Part shown: positions 1-8,736 of the stretch, one piece after another | Layout: each line of letters begins with the position of its first letter | How positions within the stretch are numbered: the first letter of the stretch is position 1 | DNA from: Alphaproteobacteria bacterium | GTDB taxonomy: Bacteria; Pseudomonadota; Alphaproteobacteria; Micavibrionales; CSBR16-224 | Reading direction: 5' to 3' | Length of the DNA: 32,041 bases | Assembly (NCBI GenBank): GCA_021775895.1 | Contig: JAJFGX010000111.1 | Location: 1 to 32,041 of the forward strand | Made by a program: the position numbers and the translations under genes | Notes under the pieces: generated by a model | Database searches by the model: none | Seen by the model: the letters and a program-made list of their open reading frames with translations, nothing else | What the model was told of the DNA's origin: nothing

Positions 1-1828
1 CCTTGCCTCTAAATATTGCGGGGTTTTTGTTCATACTGATGGTCTTGGTAGCTCTGGTTCGACCTTTGCTCAATTTGGTAGTCGTATTATGACTCAAAAT
101 GGAGAAATAATTTCTGAAGGGATACGTAATAGCTTCAAAGATATGGTTTATACAAGCCAGATAGTCAAAGTTACTCCACCTAAAAACAAAGGTAATGAAC
201 CACATATTATAATAAAACATAGGTTTGCCGATAATTATTCTAAAGCAAAACAAGATGGTGCCGCGAAATGGGAATACGGACAGTTTAGTGAATTTGAAGA
301 AGAAATGCGTAATGAACTATTATGGCTGTTCGATTATGCGAGAAAAAATAATATTCAAGGCTTTACTGAGGCCTTGAGCGGTGGTGCAGATTCTGGTTAT
401 AACTCAACCAAAATCCGTTTGATGGTTGAACTTGCTGTTAGTATTTTAGGAATAAACGGCTTTATAAAAGCAATGCCTCACTTAAAATATAAGCAAAAAG
501 TGCTTGATGTTTATTTAGAGAGTGGAGAAGGTGCCGCAATCAAAGAAATCATGCACAATATATTAGTCTGCGTTTATATGGGGACGGATAATAGCTCTGA
601 TGATACTTTAAGAGCTGCAAAAACTCTCATAGAAGGTGGACAAGATGAGCAAGGCAATAGCTTTGAAGGCATTGGTGGACAGTTTCACTATCGCAATGTA
701 CAAAGATTAGTCGAAGTATATGCAGAGGTTTATTCTGGAGTAAATCCAAACAGTATAAGTGATAAAAAAGACACTGAAATAAGGCAAGAAATTGCTAAAA
801 TTCTACAAACAGATTCAAAAGACATAGACAAGCAAATTGAACAACTAAAAGCAAATTTTGAAGAAATTACTTATAATGTGCTAAGCGTTGCTAAAGAAGA
901 GCATAAGATTCCCTATGAGAATATCCAAGCTCGCTTACGTCAGGTATTAATCATGATGTTTGCAAATGTAGAAAATAAGCTTGCGATATCCAATCCAAAT
1001 TTAGATGAAGGTCGCAATTCTTACGCTACATGGGGTGGAGACCTACATGGCGGAATGATTAGCGGGAATGCTCATAAAAATAAACAACGCCAGCTAGACC
1101 ACATGTATATATTAATGGAGCATGGATTATTAAATGATGTAAAACCTATAAAAGCACTTTATTGGACTTTAAAAAATAAACCTTCAGCGGAATTGCAGCC
1201 TCGGAATAAAGATGGTGAGGTTACTCAATTTGATGAAGAGCAATTAGGTAGAAGCTTTGAGCAAATGGATATAATTTCTTATTATATGCTTTATGATAGA
1301 CCATTAGAGAATAATCAGCGTAAAAATAGTCCAATTGAAGTATTTAAAAAATGCCGTGCAAATCAAGCGTTTATACAAGATAGTCTTGAAATACTACATG
1401 ACCGTATTCGCCTGTCATACGATAAATGGGCACATGCTCAATTTAAAATCCATGGTAGCCCCGTTGCTGCAACATATGGACAGAATATTGACCATCAATC
1501 ATCAATGCGTACGCCAAATATTAGTGCAAATCATAAACCAGAGCTAGCACAGCTAGCTATATATGTAATAAAACAAATAGCTAAAAGAGATGGGACTGAT
1601 TTTGATAAACTTAGTGAAAGTTATAGCTACAATCAATTACTTGAATACGCTCTACTAGATAAAGACTTTGCCAATGCCTTGTCTTCAAAAATGTGGGAAG
1701 CTAACGCAACAGATGGACTGAAAATGAAAATCTCTAAGCTTTATTCATCTATAGAAGAAAATAATTTTGAGCTATTACTAGAAAATTCTACAATGGCTCG
1801 TATATTTAAAAAATGGACTAACGCCTAA
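1..1828 (+). CDS. nadE: NAD(+) synthase, glutamine-dependent type (C-terminal part; 5' end outside window)
   Basis: Frame is open from base 2 (LASKYCGVFVHTDGLGSSGSTFAQFGSRIMTQNGE...), so the ATG at 89 is probably internal. PP-loop motif 'ALSGGADS', 'IPYENIQARLRQVLIMMFANVENKLAISNPNLDEGRNSYATWGGDLHGG' typical of NAD synthetases; upstream residues resemble the end of a nitrilase/glutaminase domain. Confidence 0.85.
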   Translation, partial: LASKYCGVFVHTDGLGSSGSTFAQFGSRIMTQNGEIISEGIRNSFKDMVYTSQIVKVTPPKNKGNEPHIIIKHRFADNYSKAKQDGAAKWEYGQFSEFEEEMRNELLWLFDYARKNNIQGFTEALSGGADSGYNSTKIRLMVELAVSILGINGFIKAMPHLKYKQKVLDVYLESGEGAAIKEIMHNILVCVYMGTDNSSDDTLRAAKTLIEGGQDEQGNSFEGIGGQFHYRNVQRLVEVYAEVYSGVNPNSISDKKDTEIRQEIAKILQTDSKDIDKQIEQLKANFEEITYNVLSVAKEEHKIPYENIQARLRQVLIMMFANVENKLAISNPNLDEGRNSYATWGGDLHGGMISGNAHKNKQRQLDHMYILMEHGLLNDVKPIKALYWTLKNKPSAELQPRNKDGEVTQFDEEQLGRSFEQMDIISYYMLYDRPLENNQRKNSPIEVFKKCRANQAFIQDSLEILHDRIRLSYDKWAHAQFKIHGSPVAATYGQNIDHQSSMRTPNISANHKPELAQLAIYVIKQIAKRDGTDFDKLSESYSYNQLLEYALLDKDFANALSSKMWEANATDGLKMKISKLYSSIEENNFELLLENSTMARIFKKWTNA

Positions 1829-2100
1829 TTATTTGATGTTGCTTTTGGCTTAGAATCCTCCTTTTTATTTTCCTCATACTCTTTTTGCATTTCAGCAATT
1901 GATGGATAGTAACCATTTGAAACTGCACAGTTTTTATCTATAGCAATCGAGGTTAAATGTTGATATCTCTGTCTATATGCCTCATATTCTGTTGCCTCTG
2001 TATTCTTGAAATCCATAAAGAACCAAGGGACAAGTAAAAACCAACCAGCGACACCCAAAGCGACATTCTGTCCTGTTTTATCCTTTTTAGGCAAGAGCAA
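1825..2100 (-). CDS. Small hypothetical membrane-associated protein (one hydrophobic segment)
   Basis: 91-aa ORF with 'NVALGVAGWFLLVPWFFMDFKNTEATEYEAYRQRYQHL'; TTG start as called; resembles a widespread proteobacterial small-protein family; stop overlaps the convergent nadE stop. Confidence 0.55.
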   Translation of the reverse strand: MLLPKKDKTGQNVALGVAGWFLLVPWFFMDFKNTEATEYEAYRQRYQHLTSIAIDKNCAVSNGYYPSIAEMQKEYEENKKEDSKPKATSNN

Positions 2101-2146
2101 TTGAATCTCATGCTGTATATTAACGATTAAAAAAACTATAATTTTC

Positions 2147-2174
2147 TTGCAAATATAAAAGTTACCTTTATAAT
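2147..2174 (+). promoter_or_regulatory. Putative sigma70-type promoter TTGCAA-16-TATAAT
   Basis: TTGCAA 2147-2152, TATAAT 2169-2174, followed directly by inverted repeat TATACAC(2176-2182)/GTGTATA(2190-2196). Confidence 0.5.
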
Positions 2175-2216
2175 TTATACACGCATTGTGTGTATATACA
2201 AAGAAAGGGTAGCTAT

Positions 2217-3461
2217 ATGAATCATATTAACAGGCATATAAAAAACAAACTTCTAGGAGCGTTGGAGGTTAGTCCTATTGTATTCTTAAATGGTCCCCGT
2301 CAAGCCGGTAAAAGCACACTTGTACAAAAACTTTCTAAAGACGATTTCCCTGCAGAATATGTAACATTTGATAGTACCTCTCAGATTGCGGCGGCGGTTA
2401 ACTCCCCAAAAACTTATCTCAAAGAACGCAAAGGAGCTTTAATCATTGATGAAGTTCAACTTGTTCCTGAAATTTTTCGTACACTTAAAATTGTTGTCGA
2501 TGAGTTAAGACAAGAACAGATCGAAAAATTAAAAGGTCGCTTTCTGTTGACGGGATCAGCAAATATTATGGCTCTGCCTAAACTTTCTGATCCGTTGGTT
2601 GGACGTATGAATGTTTTAACGCTTTATCCCATCTCAAGTGCAGAGGCATTGGGTGGTACAGGTGATTTTATAGAAAAGCTTTTCAATAAGAGCTTTAAGC
2701 CAGATAAAAGCAAACGTAAACTTAACGATATTATTCGCATGGCAACGTTCCCTGAAATTTCAGGAGCATCAATGCATGAGCGTACAAATTGGTTTGATGG
2801 TTACCTAACAACTATTTTACAAAGAGATGTGCGTGCTTTAGCAGAAATTGAAAAGTTAAGTTCATTGCCAAACTTACTGCGTATTCTTGCTAATCGTGCG
2901 GGTGGGCTTATAAATGATGCAGATATCGCACGTGATGCAGGGCTTAACCCTGTTACATCAAGAAGCTATAAAACGTTGTTAAAAATGCTGTTTTTGACTT
3001 TTGAGCTTACGCCATGGTATCGAAACATTAGTAAACGGCTAGTGAAATCTCCTAAAGGTTACATGATAGATACCTTATTGCTTTGCCATCTTTTGCAATA
3101 TGAACTAGATGATTTAGAAACAAATAGACCTGAATTATTTGGGCATGCATTAGAAAACTTTGTTGCTACAGAGTTACTTAAACTCATGACAATTAGAGAT
3201 GATAGGCTTGATTTGTTTCATTTCAGAACCAGTGATAATAAGGAAGTTGATTTTGTATTAGAAAAGCCAAATGGACAATTAGCAGCTATTGAAGTTAAGA
3301 AACGTGAGTATGTTGACAAATCAGATTTCAAAGGCTTAGAGACCTTACAAAGCATGACAGGTGATGATTTTATCTGTGGTATTGTTTTATATCGTGGGCG
3401 TGATGTTGTGCCTTTTGGCAGAAATCTCTGGGCTGTACCCATGAGTAATTTATGGGAATAA
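2217..3461 (+). CDS. ATP-binding protein, AAA_14/DUF4143 family
   Basis: Walker A 'GPRQAGKST', Walker B 'ALIIDEVQ', 'FLLTGSAN', C-terminal 'EVDFVLEKPNGQLAAIEVKKRE' (PD-(D/E)XK-like). ATG at 2217 preferred over GTG at 2190 (upstream AAAGGGT). Confidence 0.88.
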   Translation: MNHINRHIKNKLLGALEVSPIVFLNGPRQAGKSTLVQKLSKDDFPAEYVTFDSTSQIAAAVNSPKTYLKERKGALIIDEVQLVPEIFRTLKIVVDELRQEQIEKLKGRFLLTGSANIMALPKLSDPLVGRMNVLTLYPISSAEALGGTGDFIEKLFNKSFKPDKSKRKLNDIIRMATFPEISGASMHERTNWFDGYLTTILQRDVRALAEIEKLSSLPNLLRILANRAGGLINDADIARDAGLNPVTSRSYKTLLKMLFLTFELTPWYRNISKRLVKSPKGYMIDTLLLCHLLQYELDDLETNRPELFGHALENFVATELLKLMTIRDDRLDLFHFRTSDNKEVDFVLEKPNGQLAAIEVKKREYVDKSDFKGLETLQSMTGDDFICGIVLYRGRDVVPFGRNLWAVPMSNLWE

Positions 3462-3548
3462 ACACTATACAGGTAACAATTAAAAAAAACCTTGCAGTTT
3501 AGATAAAAAATCTATAGCTTTCATTATTGTTATAATCTACGACAATAT

Positions 3549-3625
3549 GCGCCTGTAGCTCAACTGGATAGAGCACTTGACTACGAATCAAGAGGTTAGG
3601 GGTTCGACTCCCTTCAGGCGCACCA
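3549..3625 (+). tRNA. tRNA-Arg (anticodon ACG), CCA encoded
   Basis: Acceptor GCGCCTG/CAGGCGC, anticodon loop CTACGAA with stem TTGA/TCAA, T-loop GGTTCGACTCC, 3' ACCA. Confidence 0.95.
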
Positions 3626-3643
3626 CTTCTTTAAAATTTTTCT

Positions 3644-4414
3644 CTATTTTTTATTCAGTTTTTTCCTCTGCGATGACCAATCAAGTAGATAATCTGTGAT
3701 TGATACAGGTAGAAATACCATTAACCATGTAAGAATACGCATCTGCCATGGAAATATAATCCGTTTTTTATTTTTAGATAGACCATATTTTATTATCTGG
3801 GCTGATTCTTCAGCCTCAATTAAAAATGGCATTGGAAATGGATTAACATCAGTTAATGGCGTTTTAATAAACCCCGGACAAATCACACTAACATCTATAT
3901 TATATCTTTTAAGCTCTGGTCGTAGGGCATCACCCAAAGCACGCACCGCATTTTTACTTGCACTATATGAAGCAGCACTAGGCATTCCTCTGAAACCAGC
4001 GAGGGAACTCATAATACCAATAGAGCCAGACCTACGTTCTTTCATACGTGCAATCAAAGGATAAATTGTATTCACTACACCATTTATATTAATATTAAGC
4101 ACTTGCTCTACTTGCTCCTGCCCCTCCTCGCCTTTTTGGCTAATGCCTGCATTCGCAATTACCAAATCTATTTTATCTAGCTTATCCCAAGCAATAATTT
4201 GCTTACTCATATCACTTTTTGCAGTTACATCAATGCTGGCAAACTCTACAGATGCTCCTTTTTTAGTGCATATATTGGATATTTCTTGTAATCTATCCTG
4301 ACTCCTACCCATTAGAAACAATTTGATATCATGTCCTGCGTAAAGCTCTGCCAATGCAAAACCAATACCGCTAGATGCTCCTGTAATTAAAATAGATTGA
4401 AATTTCTTATTCAT
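3644..4414 (-). CDS. Short-chain dehydrogenase/reductase (SDR) family oxidoreductase
   Basis: N-terminal TGASSGIG, NAGIS, catalytic YSASK. Confidence 0.9.
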   Translation of the reverse strand: MNKKFQSILITGASSGIGFALAELYAGHDIKLFLMGRSQDRLQEISNICTKKGASVEFASIDVTAKSDMSKQIIAWDKLDKIDLVIANAGISQKGEEGQEQVEQVLNININGVVNTIYPLIARMKERRSGSIGIMSSLAGFRGMPSAASYSASKNAVRALGDALRPELKRYNIDVSVICPGFIKTPLTDVNPFPMPFLIEAEESAQIIKYGLSKNKKRIIFPWQMRILTWLMVFLPVSITDYLLDWSSQRKKLNKK

Positions 4415-4481
4415 GTCTTGCCCTTATCTTTAGCACACAGTATAAATATAGTGTAGAGTTTCACATCAAATAGGGCAATAA

Positions 4482-5123
4482 ATGTTACCACAAAATGTTA
4501 AACGTAGGGGAGTAATGCTTGCTCTTTCTTCTCCATCAGGGGCTGGCAAAACAACTATTTCTAGGTTGTTGATGGATATTGACCCTGAAATTCATGTCTC
4601 AATTTCTGCAACAACAAGACAGCCACGCCCCGGTGAAATTGATGGAGTGCATTATCAATTTCTAGATAAGGAAACTTTTCAAGCAATGGTCGATAATGGT
4701 GAGTTTTTAGAATACGCAACTGTATTTGAAAACATGTATGGAACTCTAAGAAAGCCTGTAGAAGAAATACTATCTAAAGGTCATGATGTCTTGTTCGATA
4801 TTGATTGGCAAGGAACTCAACAGCTTCGTGATGTTGCTCGTGATGACATTGTGTCTATTTTTATTCTGCCACCAGATTTAAAAGAATTAGAAAATCGCTT
4901 GCGTATAAGAGCTCAAGATAGTGCTGAAGAAATTGACTATCGCATGGGGCGTGCTATGAGTGAAATTTCTCATTATGATGAATATCACTATGTTGTGGTT
5001 AATCATGAAGTAAAAGATAGCCTACAACGTGTGCAAAGCATTCTTGAAGCAGAGAGAATGAAAAGCAGGCGTATGTCAGGGCTAAATGAATTTATTAATG
5101 ACTTTAAAGAAAAAGATATCTAG
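4482..5123 (+). CDS. gmk: Guanylate kinase
   Basis: SSPSGAGKTTI P-loop, 'SATTRQPRPGEIDGVHYQF', 'DVLFDIDWQGTQQL'. Confidence 0.95.
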   Translation: MLPQNVKRRGVMLALSSPSGAGKTTISRLLMDIDPEIHVSISATTRQPRPGEIDGVHYQFLDKETFQAMVDNGEFLEYATVFENMYGTLRKPVEEILSKGHDVLFDIDWQGTQQLRDVARDDIVSIFILPPDLKELENRLRIRAQDSAEEIDYRMGRAMSEISHYDEYHYVVVNHEVKDSLQRVQSILEAERMKSRRMSGLNEFINDFKEKDI

Positions 5124-5127
5124 GCTC

Positions 5128-5973
5128 ATGGCTTCACTTAATTATGCTTATGATAGCCTCCCCCCCTTAAAAAAAATAATTGACGATTATGGATTGAGAG
5201 CAAAGAAATCTCTTGGACAAAATTTCTTGCTAGATTTGAATCTAACTGGAAAAGTAGCCTCCACTGCAGGCGATATTTCAAATATTAATATAATCGAAAT
5301 TGGCTCAGGGCCAGGTGGATTAACTAGAGCAATTCTAATGGCCAATGCAAAGAAACTCTATGCGTTTGAAAAAGACACAAGATGTATCGCAGCACTACAA
5401 AATATCGTAGATATTGCTGAAAATAAGTTAGAATTAGTTGAGGCTGACGCTCTTAAAATTGATTTAACAGATATTGTTCCAGAACCCAGAGCAATTATAG
5501 CTAATCTGCCGTATAATATCGCTACGGTATTGTTACTTAAATGGTTAAAACAGTCGAAGAATTTTGAGCATATGACTCTGATGTTTCAAAAAGAAGTCGC
5601 AATGCGTATTTGTGCCACACCAAATACCAAAGCATATGGTAGACTTTCAATCATGGTACAGTGGCTATGTGATGTTAGCCTAGTTTTTGATATTCCAGCC
5701 TCCGCTTTTACTCCCCCACCAAAAGTAATTTCTAGTGTTGTTCATTTTAAACCAAAGCAAATGCCAATTGATGCTCCATCATTTGAAAATATGGAGAAAA
5801 TAGTAGCCACAGCCTTTGGTCAACGCCGTAAAATGCTACGTAAAAGCCTTAAACCATTATTAGGCGACAATGTAGAAAATATATTGGAACAAGCAAACAT
5901 CAAGCCCACAGACAGAGCCGAAGATTTATCTATAGATAACTATATTAATTTAGCAAAAATAATTGAGTCTTAA
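5128..5973 (+). CDS. rsmA: 16S rRNA (adenine1518/1519-N6)-dimethyltransferase
   Basis: 'KKSLGQNFLLD', 'IEIGSGPGGLTRAIL', 'ANLPYNIA', 'FGQRRKMLRKSL'. Start moved to ATG 5128; the called start at 5086 overlaps gmk. Confidence 0.95.
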   Translation: MASLNYAYDSLPPLKKIIDDYGLRAKKSLGQNFLLDLNLTGKVASTAGDISNINIIEIGSGPGGLTRAILMANAKKLYAFEKDTRCIAALQNIVDIAENKLELVEADALKIDLTDIVPEPRAIIANLPYNIATVLLLKWLKQSKNFEHMTLMFQKEVAMRICATPNTKAYGRLSIMVQWLCDVSLVFDIPASAFTPPPKVISSVVHFKPKQMPIDAPSFENMEKIVATAFGQRRKMLRKSLKPLLGDNVENILEQANIKPTDRAEDLSIDNYINLAKIIES

Positions 5974-5976
5974 TAT

Positions 5977-6348
5977 TTACATTTTATCCGATGGGTAAGA
6001 CACATTCCAGATATCCTCAATCGCATAGAACTCACGTACTTCTGGGCGAAATAAGTGAATAATAATATCTCCAGCATCTAGCAAAACCCAATCACCACCT
6101 TGCTTGCCTTCAATGTTGCTATTAAGCCCAATTGCTTTCAATTCTATTGCTACTTTTTCAGCTAAAGCTCCAACTTGGCGTGTAGAACGACCAGAAGCAA
6201 TGACCATATAATCTGCAATACTAGTCTTAGTTGCTAAATCAATTGCTACAATATCTTCTGCCTTACTTTCATCTAAAAATTTAACAACTAAATCTTTAAG
6301 TTCCTCAGGCGTTAATGAAACTTGAGTGCTTTGTTCTTTTTTAGTCAC
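5977..6348 (-). CDS. rsfS: Ribosome silencing factor (Iojap/RsfS)
   Basis: 'ADYMVIASGRSTRQVGALAEKV', 'EGKQGGDWVLLDAGDIIIHLFRPEVREFYAIEDIW'. Confidence 0.95.
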   Translation of the reverse strand: MTKKEQSTQVSLTPEELKDLVVKFLDESKAEDIVAIDLATKTSIADYMVIASGRSTRQVGALAEKVAIELKAIGLNSNIEGKQGGDWVLLDAGDIIIHLFRPEVREFYAIEDIWNVSYPSDKM

Positions 6349-6464
6349 GCTTGTGCTTCCTCTTCTAAAATAATTATATCATTATAACTACTCTTATATT
6401 TGGACAAATGCAAGTTTATATAAAATATTTGCCCATAAATAAACCTTTTGTAAACTATTACATG

Positions 6465-6473
6465 TGATATAAT
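6465..6473 (+). promoter_or_regulatory. Extended -10 element TGATATAAT
   Basis: TGnTATAAT about 50 bp upstream of the kinase ATG at 6523; no convincing -35. Confidence 0.45.
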
Positions 6474-6522
6474 ACAACTTAGGGTGTTTAGTTTAGTGAG
6501 GTTATAATTTAGGAGCATTAAA

Positions 6523-7713
6523 ATGACGGAACAAGAACAAATAAAAAATGAGTTGGATCTACTACCAACAGAAAATAATGATCCAGCCCCAAAACGCTTT
6601 GAAATGCTAGGACATTTTGCCGGTGGAATTGCTCATGATTTTAACAACATACTATCAATTATAGAAGGTTATACAGAGCTTGCTGTAAAGCGGTTAAGAA
6701 ATAATGAGCTAACAGAAGATCATCTATTAAAAATCCTTACCACAACCCAACGTGGTGCAGATATAACAAGGCAGCTATTAGCTTTTGGACGACATAACAT
6801 ATCTTTAAATGAGGTTTTTGATCTTGGAGAAATGATAAGAGAACAAGAACATATTCTAAAAGTTATCTTAGGAGAGCAAATAACTCTAGATATACAACAA
6901 GATAATTCAGAACTATTCGTTGATGCTTGCGAAGAGAATATCGTACAAATACTAATGAATCTTGCTGTAAATGCTCGTGATGCAATGAACCATAATGGAA
7001 AATTCTCTATCAAATTAGAAAGCTCAGAAAACAATAAAAAGTGGATATGTTTAAGAGTGCAAGATAATGGTTGTGGCATGAGCTTTGAAACACAGCAAAA
7101 AATATTTCAACCCTTTTTCACAACCAAAGAATCGGGACAAGGAACAGGACTTGGTCTATCTTTTATTTATGGCATTGTCGAGCAAATGGGCGGGCATATT
7201 TCCGTGCGTTCAAAACAAGGTCTTGGTACATATTTTGAAATAATTCTACCTAGAACCGATGAACTGCCAAAAGAAAAACAAACAATACATAAACAATCAA
7301 ATAACTCTGTAGAATCTGAAGTGCTACAAGGAAAAACTATATTAGTAGCAGAAGATGAACCAGATTTACGCTATGTATTAGAAAACATGTTTGAAGAAAT
7401 GGGAATGAATGTTCTATGTGCCGGTAACGGTAATGAAGCCTTATTAGTACAAGAAGATTATCTAGATCATATTGATTTCCTACTAACAGATGTCGTGATG
7501 CCCGAAATGGACGGAGCTCATTTAGCCGAGCTTTTTCAGTCGTTACGCCCTGATACAAATGTTGTTTTTATGAGCGGTTACCCATCTTTTGGCTATGATG
7601 ACAGGATACACCTGCCAGAAGATGCTTTATTAATTGCAAAACCGCTTAGGGAAGAAAAACTTTCTTTAATTCTGCAACAATCTTTAGCAGGTTTAAAAAA
7701 ACATATTCATTAG
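6523..7713 (+). CDS. Hybrid histidine kinase with C-terminal receiver, CckA-like catalytic core, no TM or PAS region
   Basis: H-box 'GGIAHDFNNILSIIEGYTELA', N-box 'NLAVNARDAM', G boxes 'DNGCGM' and 'GTGLGLSFIYGIV', receiver 'LTDVVMPEMDG'; RBS TAGGAG. Confidence 0.9.
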   Translation: MTEQEQIKNELDLLPTENNDPAPKRFEMLGHFAGGIAHDFNNILSIIEGYTELAVKRLRNNELTEDHLLKILTTTQRGADITRQLLAFGRHNISLNEVFDLGEMIREQEHILKVILGEQITLDIQQDNSELFVDACEENIVQILMNLAVNARDAMNHNGKFSIKLESSENNKKWICLRVQDNGCGMSFETQQKIFQPFFTTKESGQGTGLGLSFIYGIVEQMGGHISVRSKQGLGTYFEIILPRTDELPKEKQTIHKQSNNSVESEVLQGKTILVAEDEPDLRYVLENMFEEMGMNVLCAGNGNEALLVQEDYLDHIDFLLTDVVMPEMDGAHLAELFQSLRPDTNVVFMSGYPSFGYDDRIHLPEDALLIAKPLREEKLSLILQQSLAGLKKHIH

Positions 7714-7742
7714 GTGATTTAGAAATATAAGGAGGATTGTTC

Positions 7743-8192
7743 ATGCTAACCATAGATCAAAATGATGGACTTAAAGTAAGTCATTCTTCAGCCAGTATCA
7801 AAATGAGTAAAGTAAAAATATTGCTCATAGAAGACCAAGATGAAGCACGAGTAATGATTAGGCAAATGCTCTTGGAAATTGGTGTAACACAAATTTTTGA
7901 AGCTGTAAGTGGCAGAGAAGGCATGGGCTTTCTAGATATGGCAGATGATATGGTCGATGTTGTACTATGCGACTGGAATATGCCATCTATGAGTGGTCTG
8001 GAGTTATTACAACAACTACGTTCAGTGCAAAATGGACTACCATTTATGATGATAACAGGACGAGGTGATAGAGCTTCCGTATTCGAAGCAAAAGGTGCTG
8101 GCGTAGATGGATACATCTTAAAACCATTTTCTATGCGTCAATTAGAAGCAAAATTACGTATTATATGTGCACGCCACGAACTTGGTTTGTAG
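7743..8192 (+). CDS. Single-domain response regulator (CheY-like receiver)
   Basis: 'VKILLIEDQDEARVMIRQML', 'DVVLCDWNMPSMSGLELL', 'MITGRGD', 'GYILKPFS'; RBS AAGGAGG at 7729-7735 favours ATG 7743 over TTG 7737. Confidence 0.9.
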   Translation: MLTIDQNDGLKVSHSSASIKMSKVKILLIEDQDEARVMIRQMLLEIGVTQIFEAVSGREGMGFLDMADDMVDVVLCDWNMPSMSGLELLQQLRSVQNGLPFMMITGRGDRASVFEAKGAGVDGYILKPFSMRQLEAKLRIICARHELGL

Positions 8193-8215
8193 TAAAAATA
8201 TTTAAATATCAAAAC

Positions 8216-8593
8216 CTATAAATTAAAGCTACGATAGTTCTTTTTTGATGGCTTATCAATAAAGCCTTGTTTAATACCGTAATCAATGCAATTGTCAGTT
8301 TCTTTTCCTTGTTCTTTTAATTCTTTAGTTACATTACTAAGGTATTTCTTCTCAATCTCTATTAACTTTGTTCGTGCTTCTTCATACGTAATTTCCTTTG
8401 TTACTTGTGTAACAATATCTTCCTCTGCATACTTATGTTTGGAATAGACAATATACATACGATCATCATTGAGCGCCGGCACCTGTTCGGCCCAACTTTG
8501 ATTACCAGAAAAATTTAATGTTTCCATTTTTTTGGGCTTCTTATTGTCCATAAAAGTTTTTTTAAGATAATTATTAAGATAATTAAATATCAT
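8216..8593 (-). CDS. Hypothetical protein
   Basis: 125-aa ORF with plausible composition; in-frame ATG at 'MDNKKPKK' is an alternative start; no recognised domain. Confidence 0.5.
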   Translation of the reverse strand: MIFNYLNNYLKKTFMDNKKPKKMETLNFSGNQSWAEQVPALNDDRMYIVYSKHKYAEEDIVTQVTKEITYEEARTKLIEIEKKYLSNVTKELKEQGKETDNCIDYGIKQGFIDKPSKKNYRSFNL

Positions 8594-8700
8594 TATTATG
8601 CTCCATTAAATCATACAATATAGCAGTACTGATCTATATGCTACCATGCTTACATTAATAATTAATTTAAAAAAAATCTCTAGAAGCAATCAACAATATT

Positions 8701-8729
8701 TTGACATAATTAAAAGCTTATGATAGAAT
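8701..8729 (+). promoter_or_regulatory. Strong putative sigma70 promoter TTGACA-17-TAGAAT
   Basis: TTGACA 8701-8706, TAGAAT 8724-8729; overlaps the ORF-track start codon at 8728. Confidence 0.65.
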
Positions 8730-8736
8730 GGTAAGT

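Noticed and set aside
1335-1547. 70-aa + ORF inside nadE
   Set aside because: Out-of-frame shadow of a clear conserved CDS.
2217-3625. tRNA-Arg-associated genomic island or integration site
   Set aside because: No integrase and no repeated tRNA 3' end noticed nearby; flanking genes are ordinary.
3218-4064. ORFs 3218..3442 (-) and 3696..4064 (+)
   Set aside because: Antisense to the AAA/DUF4143 gene and the SDR gene; low-complexity composition and no supporting signals.
6720-8116. Antisense ORFs 6720..7079, 7337..7558 and 7781..8116
   Set aside because: Shadows of the kinase and response-regulator genes.
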